Positions 51,913 through 55,090 of a stretch of DNA of 55,090 nucleotides are shown in pieces. Source of the stretch: Thermoleophilaceae bacterium. Its GTDB lineage: Bacteria > Actinomycetota > Thermoleophilia > Solirubrobacterales > Thermoleophilaceae. Made by a program: the position numbers and the translations under genes. Each line of letters begins with the position of its first letter. Position 1 is the first letter of the stretch. The notes beneath the pieces are model-generated. The model had not been told where the DNA came from. It saw only the letters and a list, made by a program, of their open reading frames with translations, and did not search any database. The stretch spans positions 1 through 55,090 of the forward strand of contig JAUJOA010000010.1 in the NCBI GenBank assembly GCA_030447875.1, written 5' to 3'.

Positions 51913-52245
51913 CTATCGCTTGAGCAGGTGGACGTCGACCAGGAACGAGCGTGTGCCGGTCACCTCGATACCCCGATCGCGGCCGCGGAGACGACCGATG
52001 CCCCGCGACGAGCGCCGCCCCCGGAGCAGGCGAACCACCACGAAGGTGGCCACGCCGGCGACGAAGCCGCCCGTGGCCGCGACGACCGGGGCCGGCAGCG
52101 GGGCGCCGGCAGGCTGGAGCGGCCGCGGCCGGGCGCTCGGCACGGGCAGGTGACGGGCGCCGTCCGCCGGCTCGACCGCGCCGCTGACCCGATCGGGCTC
52201 GCTCGGATCGGACCCGTTGGCGGCGCTGTGGGCCTCCTCTGGCAC
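51913..52245 (-). CDS. Small membrane protein
   Basis: 110 residues from a GTG at 52245. Residues 1-50 are a Pro/Ala/Ser-rich soluble part (SEPDRVSGAVEPADG), then one membrane helix at 52-72 (APVVAATGGFVAGVATFVVVRLL), and a basic C-terminus (RGRRSSRGIGRLRGRDRG, then TRSFLVDVHLLKR). Not a recognised family. It lies 12 nt downstream of the GNAT-like gene, so the two may be co-transcribed. Function unknown. Confidence 0.6.
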   Translation of the reverse strand: MPEEAHSAANGSDPSEPDRVSGAVEPADGARHLPVPSARPRPLQPAGAPLPAPVVAATGGFVAGVATFVVVRLLRGRRSSRGIGRLRGRDRGIEVTGTRSFLVDVHLLKR

Positions 52246-52257
52246 GACTTGTCGAGT

Positions 52258-53403
52258 CTACCCCTCGGCCCGGCCGTCGTCGGCCAGCGCCTTCTCGTAG
52301 ACGCGGTAGCGCTTCACCACGCGGCCCCCCATCGCCTCCATCCCGCGGTTCATGGCGGTGTTCGTCTCGAGGATCCAGCCCATCTCGCCGCCCGACTGCG
52401 GCGTCTTCGCGGCCATGTTGAAGTGCTCCACGTAGAAGCCCGCGGCCACGCCCGTGTGCTGGTACTCGGGCTTGACGCCCAGGAAGCCGACACGAACCCG
52501 GTCGATCTTCTTGAGCGTACGCAGAGCCTTGAGCCACCCGAGAGGCAGGAGTCGCCCGTTCATCGTCGCCAGGACCTGATTGAAGTCCGGCACCGTGAGC
52601 GCCGCGCCCACGACCTCACCGTCCCTCTCGGCGACCATCATCCAGTTCTCGTCGAGCAGCAGCTTGTTCTGCGTCGCCTCGTGGAGAGCGTCGCGCTCGG
52701 TGAGCGGGACGAAGCCCCAATTGTCGCTCCATGCCGCGTTGTAGACCTCGACAAAGCCGCGGATCTCGCGCTCGAGATCGCGCTTTCGCATGTGCCTGAT
52801 CCTGATGCCGTGCTCGGGCTCGAGCTTGTCGGCGAGCTCGAAGATCACGGGAAGCACCTTGTCGCGGTCGGACACCTCGAGGTTCCACATCAGGAGGTCC
52901 ATCGCCTTCTCCAGCCCCTGGGCCTCGAGCAGCGCCGGGTAGTACGGGTGCTGCCACGGCTGGCGGATCATCGGCCGATGCTCGTGTCCCTCGACGAGCA
53001 CCCCGCACTCGTCGTTCATGGTGAAGTCCATCGGCCCGACCAGCCGGTCCCGACCGCGCAGGCGGTGCCAGGCCTCGGTCGCCCGGAACAGCGCCCCGGC
53101 GGCCTCGCGATCGTTCTCGCACTCGAAGAAGCCGAAGAGGCCCCAGCGGTTGCCGTGAAAGTCGTTCAGGTTGCGGTCGACGTGGGCGCTGATGCGGCCC
53201 ACGACCTGGCCGGCGCGCGATGCCAGGAAGTACTCCGCCTCGCCATGCTCGAAGAAGGGGTTCTTCGCGCGATCGAGATAGCGCCTGCGGTCGAGCGCGA
53301 GCGGGGCGATCCAGCGCGGCTCGTTACGATAAATCCGCCGCGGGAGCTCGATGAACCGCGACAGGTCTTGCCGGGAGCGAACCGGACGGATCTCCAGAGA
53401 CAC
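52258..53403 (-). CDS. GNAT-type N-acyltransferase
   Basis: 381 residues. The C-terminal half is a GNAT fold (GEVVGAALTVPDFNQVL, VGFLGVKPEYQHTGVAAGFYVEHF as the acyl-CoA loop, then ETNTAMNRGMEAMGGRVVKRYRVYEK). The N-terminal half (EIRPVRSRQDLSRFIELPRRIYRNEPRWIAPL) is a degenerate second copy. Such proteins often lie next to serine palmitoyltransferase-like genes and may act in sphingolipid or ornithine-lipid pathways; here an AOS-family enzyme is divergent by 18 nt. The GTG at 53403 lies 8 nt after TAAGGT. Exact substrate unknown. Confidence 0.8.
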   Translation of the reverse strand: MSLEIRPVRSRQDLSRFIELPRRIYRNEPRWIAPLALDRRRYLDRAKNPFFEHGEAEYFLASRAGQVVGRISAHVDRNLNDFHGNRWGLFGFFECENDREAAGALFRATEAWHRLRGRDRLVGPMDFTMNDECGVLVEGHEHRPMIRQPWQHPYYPALLEAQGLEKAMDLLMWNLEVSDRDKVLPVIFELADKLEPEHGIRIRHMRKRDLEREIRGFVEVYNAAWSDNWGFVPLTERDALHEATQNKLLLDENWMMVAERDGEVVGAALTVPDFNQVLATMNGRLLPLGWLKALRTLKKIDRVRVGFLGVKPEYQHTGVAAGFYVEHFNMAAKTPQSGGEMGWILETNTAMNRGMEAMGGRVVKRYRVYEKALADDGRAEG

Positions 53404-53411
53404 TCCGGCGC

Positions 53412-53417
53412 ACCTTA
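53412..53417 (-). promoter_or_regulatory. -10 box of the GNAT-like gene
   Basis: TAAGGT on the minus strand ends 8 nt before the GTG at 53403. Confidence 0.4.
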
Positions 53418-53421
53418 GTCA

Positions 53422-54657
53422 ATGCCCACAGCCATCGACGTCTTCGAAAAGGCCCGCAACCACGAGCGGATCGACCAGATCCGTCAGGCGCGCGAGCAAG
53501 GGCTCGTGCCCTACTTCAGGATCCTCGAGGGCCAGGCCGGCCCCGTGGTCACGATGGAGGGCGCCGAGCGGATCATGCTCGGCTCGAACAACTACCTTGG
53601 ACTGACGGGCGATGCGCGCGTCAAGGACGCGGCGCGCCAGGCGCTGGATGCCTACGGCACGGCGCTCACCGGGTCGCGGCTCCTGAACGGCACGGTTCCG
53701 CTTCACGAGGAGCTCGAGCGCGAGCTCGCCGACTGGATGGGCACCGACGACGCGCTCGTCTTCACGACCGGCTACCAGGCGAACGTGGGCTGCCTCGGCA
53801 CTCTGCTCGGACCGGGCGACACAGTCATCTGCGACTCGGGCGACCACGCCTCGATTCTCGACGGCGTGAGCATGTCGCGCGCACGGATCCGACCGTTCCG
53901 CCACAACCGGCTGGACAAGCTCGAGGCGATGCTCGAGCGCTCCGCCGGCGATGGCGGTGGCGTCCTGGTGGTGGTCGACGGCGTCTTCTCCATGGAGGGC
54001 GACGTCTGCGACCTCCCGCCGGTGGTGGAGCTCTGCCGCTCACACGGCGCGCGCCTGATGGTGGACGAGGCCCACGCGGTGGGCGTCCTCGGCGCACGCG
54101 GGGCCGGCGCCTGCGAGGCGCTCGGGGTGGAGGACGAGGTGGACCTGCGCATGGGCACCTTTTCGAAATCGCTCGCCAGCTGCGGCGGCTTCATCGCGGG
54201 ACCCGCCGACGTGATCGACTTCCTCCGCATCCAGGCACGCGCCTTCCTCTTCACCGCCGCGGCGGTGCCGGCGGCGATCGGAGCGGCGCTCGCGGCAGTC
54301 CGAATCTGCCGCTCGGCCGAGGGCCCGGAGCTCTTCGCCCGTGTCCTCGACAACGCCCGCTACCTCCATCGCGGCCTGTCGGAGCTCGGCTTCCACGTCG
54401 TCGCGCCCACCCCGGTGCCCGACGGGTCCGAGCTCGTGACGCCGATCGTGCCGCTCGTGGTGGGCGACGACTGGCAGGCCGTGCTGCTCTGGAAGGCGCT
54501 CTTCGACGCCGGCGTGTACACCAACGTCGCCCTCTACCCGGCGGTGCCGCGCGGCGGCGCGCTGCTGCGTACGAGCGTGATGGCGACCCACGAGCGTGAG
54601 GACCTCGACCGCGCACTCGAGATCTTCGAGCGAGTCAAGGCCAGCTCGGGGACCTGA
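53422..54657 (+). CDS. Alpha-oxoamine synthase family PLP enzyme
   Basis: 411 residues, fold-type I. LGSNNYLGLTGDARVKDAA, TGSRLLNGTVPLHEELE, FTTGYQANVGCLGTLLG, VVDGVFSMEGDVCDLPPVVELC, MVDEAHAVGVLGARGAG with the PLP-binding Asp and His, and GTFSKSLASCGGFIAG with the PLP lysine near residue 249. The family includes BioF, Kbl, HemA and serine palmitoyltransferase; no biotin gene is nearby. The missing lid residues and the GNAT neighbour make a serine palmitoyltransferase or an alkyl-ketone synthase the likelier reading. Divergent from the GNAT gene by 18 nt. Confidence 0.9.
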   Translation: MPTAIDVFEKARNHERIDQIRQAREQGLVPYFRILEGQAGPVVTMEGAERIMLGSNNYLGLTGDARVKDAARQALDAYGTALTGSRLLNGTVPLHEELERELADWMGTDDALVFTTGYQANVGCLGTLLGPGDTVICDSGDHASILDGVSMSRARIRPFRHNRLDKLEAMLERSAGDGGGVLVVVDGVFSMEGDVCDLPPVVELCRSHGARLMVDEAHAVGVLGARGAGACEALGVEDEVDLRMGTFSKSLASCGGFIAGPADVIDFLRIQARAFLFTAAAVPAAIGAALAAVRICRSAEGPELFARVLDNARYLHRGLSELGFHVVAPTPVPDGSELVTPIVPLVVGDDWQAVLLWKALFDAGVYTNVALYPAVPRGGALLRTSVMATHEREDLDRALEIFERVKASSGT

Positions 54658-54674
54658 CCCGTCGTCCCGCTCGC

Positions 54675-55090
54675 TCAGTCGAGCGTGTGAACCTTGAACA
54701 TGTTGGTCCCACCGCTACTGCCGGCGGGTAGACCCGCCGTGATCCCGATCCGCTGGCCCTTCTTCGCCACGCCCCTGCGCTCGACCGCCGCCACGCACAC
54801 GTCGATGAGGTCGGTCGTGGCGCGCGGCTCCTCGTTGAGCTCGGCGCGCACGCCCCAGACCAGCGCACAGCGGCGCACGACCGCGGGGCTCGGCGACAGC
54901 GCGAGAACCGGGACCTTCGGCCGGTGCGACGAGATGAGCCGCGCGATGCGCCCGGTCATCGTCGGAGTCACGATGCCCTCGAGCCCGAGCTGGTAGACGG
55001 CGCCCACGGCCCCGAAGGCGATCGCCGCGGACGGGTCGTTCGCCTTCGGCCCGCGATCGGCGAGATAGCGCCCGTACGGCAGCTCTCGCT
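54675..55090 (-). CDS. pyk: Pyruvate kinase, C-terminal part (cut by window edge)
   Basis: The C-terminal 137 residues of pyruvate kinase, entering from the right edge. GRYLADRGPKANDPSAAIAFGAVGAVYQL is the end of the barrel, and ATDPTM-type IVTPTMTGRIARLISSHRPKVPVLALSPSPAVVRRCALVWGV is the C-terminal allosteric domain, with the closing GITAGLPAGSSGGTNMFKVHTL. The frame stops at TGA 54675. It converts phosphoenolpyruvate and ADP to pyruvate and ATP. Convergent with the AOS gene, 17 nt apart. Confidence 0.93.
   Translation of the reverse strand, partial: RELPYGRYLADRGPKANDPSAAIAFGAVGAVYQLGLEGIVTPTMTGRIARLISSHRPKVPVLALSPSPAVVRRCALVWGVRAELNEEPRATTDLIDVCVAAVERRGVAKKGQRIGITAGLPAGSSGGTNMFKVHTLD

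Overview
The window is a GC-rich bacterial chromosome segment with dense, often overlapping genes and frequent GTG and TTG starts. The order tilS-hpt-ftsH-folP-folB-folK-coaX-lysS is a core actinobacterial arrangement. Together with many TANNNT boxes 6-8 nt before start codons (leaderless transcription), double-SDR acyl-CoA reductase, SCP2 and phasin-like lipid genes, this points to an actinomycetote, perhaps class Thermoleophilia. The class assignment is inference. No tRNA, rRNA, insertion sequence or CRISPR array was recognised.

Layout. 1-14064 is mostly minus strand: lysS (cut by the left edge), greA, dusB, coaX, folK, a signalling block (single-domain response regulator, HD-GYP protein, histidine kinase), folB, folP, ftsH, hpt, tilS, and a MerR-headed class III nucleotidyl cyclase. 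14165-20504 is a lipid block: double-SDR fatty acyl-CoA reductase, SCP2 protein, acyltransferase, SDR epimerase and two phasin-like proteins around a purine nucleoside phosphorylase. 20505-26673 is a cell-envelope block: a long leader that may hold a structured RNA, a multidomain murein hydrolase, an unknown protein, a YibE/F protein and an M23 endopeptidase. 26780-35061 holds a possible Pho-box-driven small gene, a sirtuin coupled to beta-oxidation genes, SRPBCC and PadR genes, a secreted subtilase with FG-GAP repeats, and an acyl-CoA dehydrogenase.

35169-46039 holds small membrane proteins, a Ca2+/H+ antiporter, TerC, an aldo/keto reductase, a lipoprotein, an overlapping cluster (ArsA ATPase, unknown, EVE, DUF2203, membrane protein), citrate synthase and a MoxR ATPase. 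46161-48183 holds a CoxE-like VWA gene and a polysaccharide deacetylase gene that together carry about six frame breaks. 48334-51014 is a TPP-riboswitch-controlled thiamine-precursor ABC transporter (thiZ-thiX-thiY). 51011-55090 holds an AlkA-like glycosylase, a GNAT-like protein, an AOS-family PLP enzyme and the C-terminal part of pyruvate kinase (cut by the right edge).

The most unusual signals are non-coding. Four intergenic inverted repeats are built of tandem heptamers (TTGACAG type), and a fifth is built of a related heptamer (ATGGCAG type). Two of them supply the stop codon of the preceding gene, and the fifth exactly fills the space between one gene's stop and the next gene's start. 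The second strong signal is the recurrent leaderless promoter pattern, which resolves several start codons.
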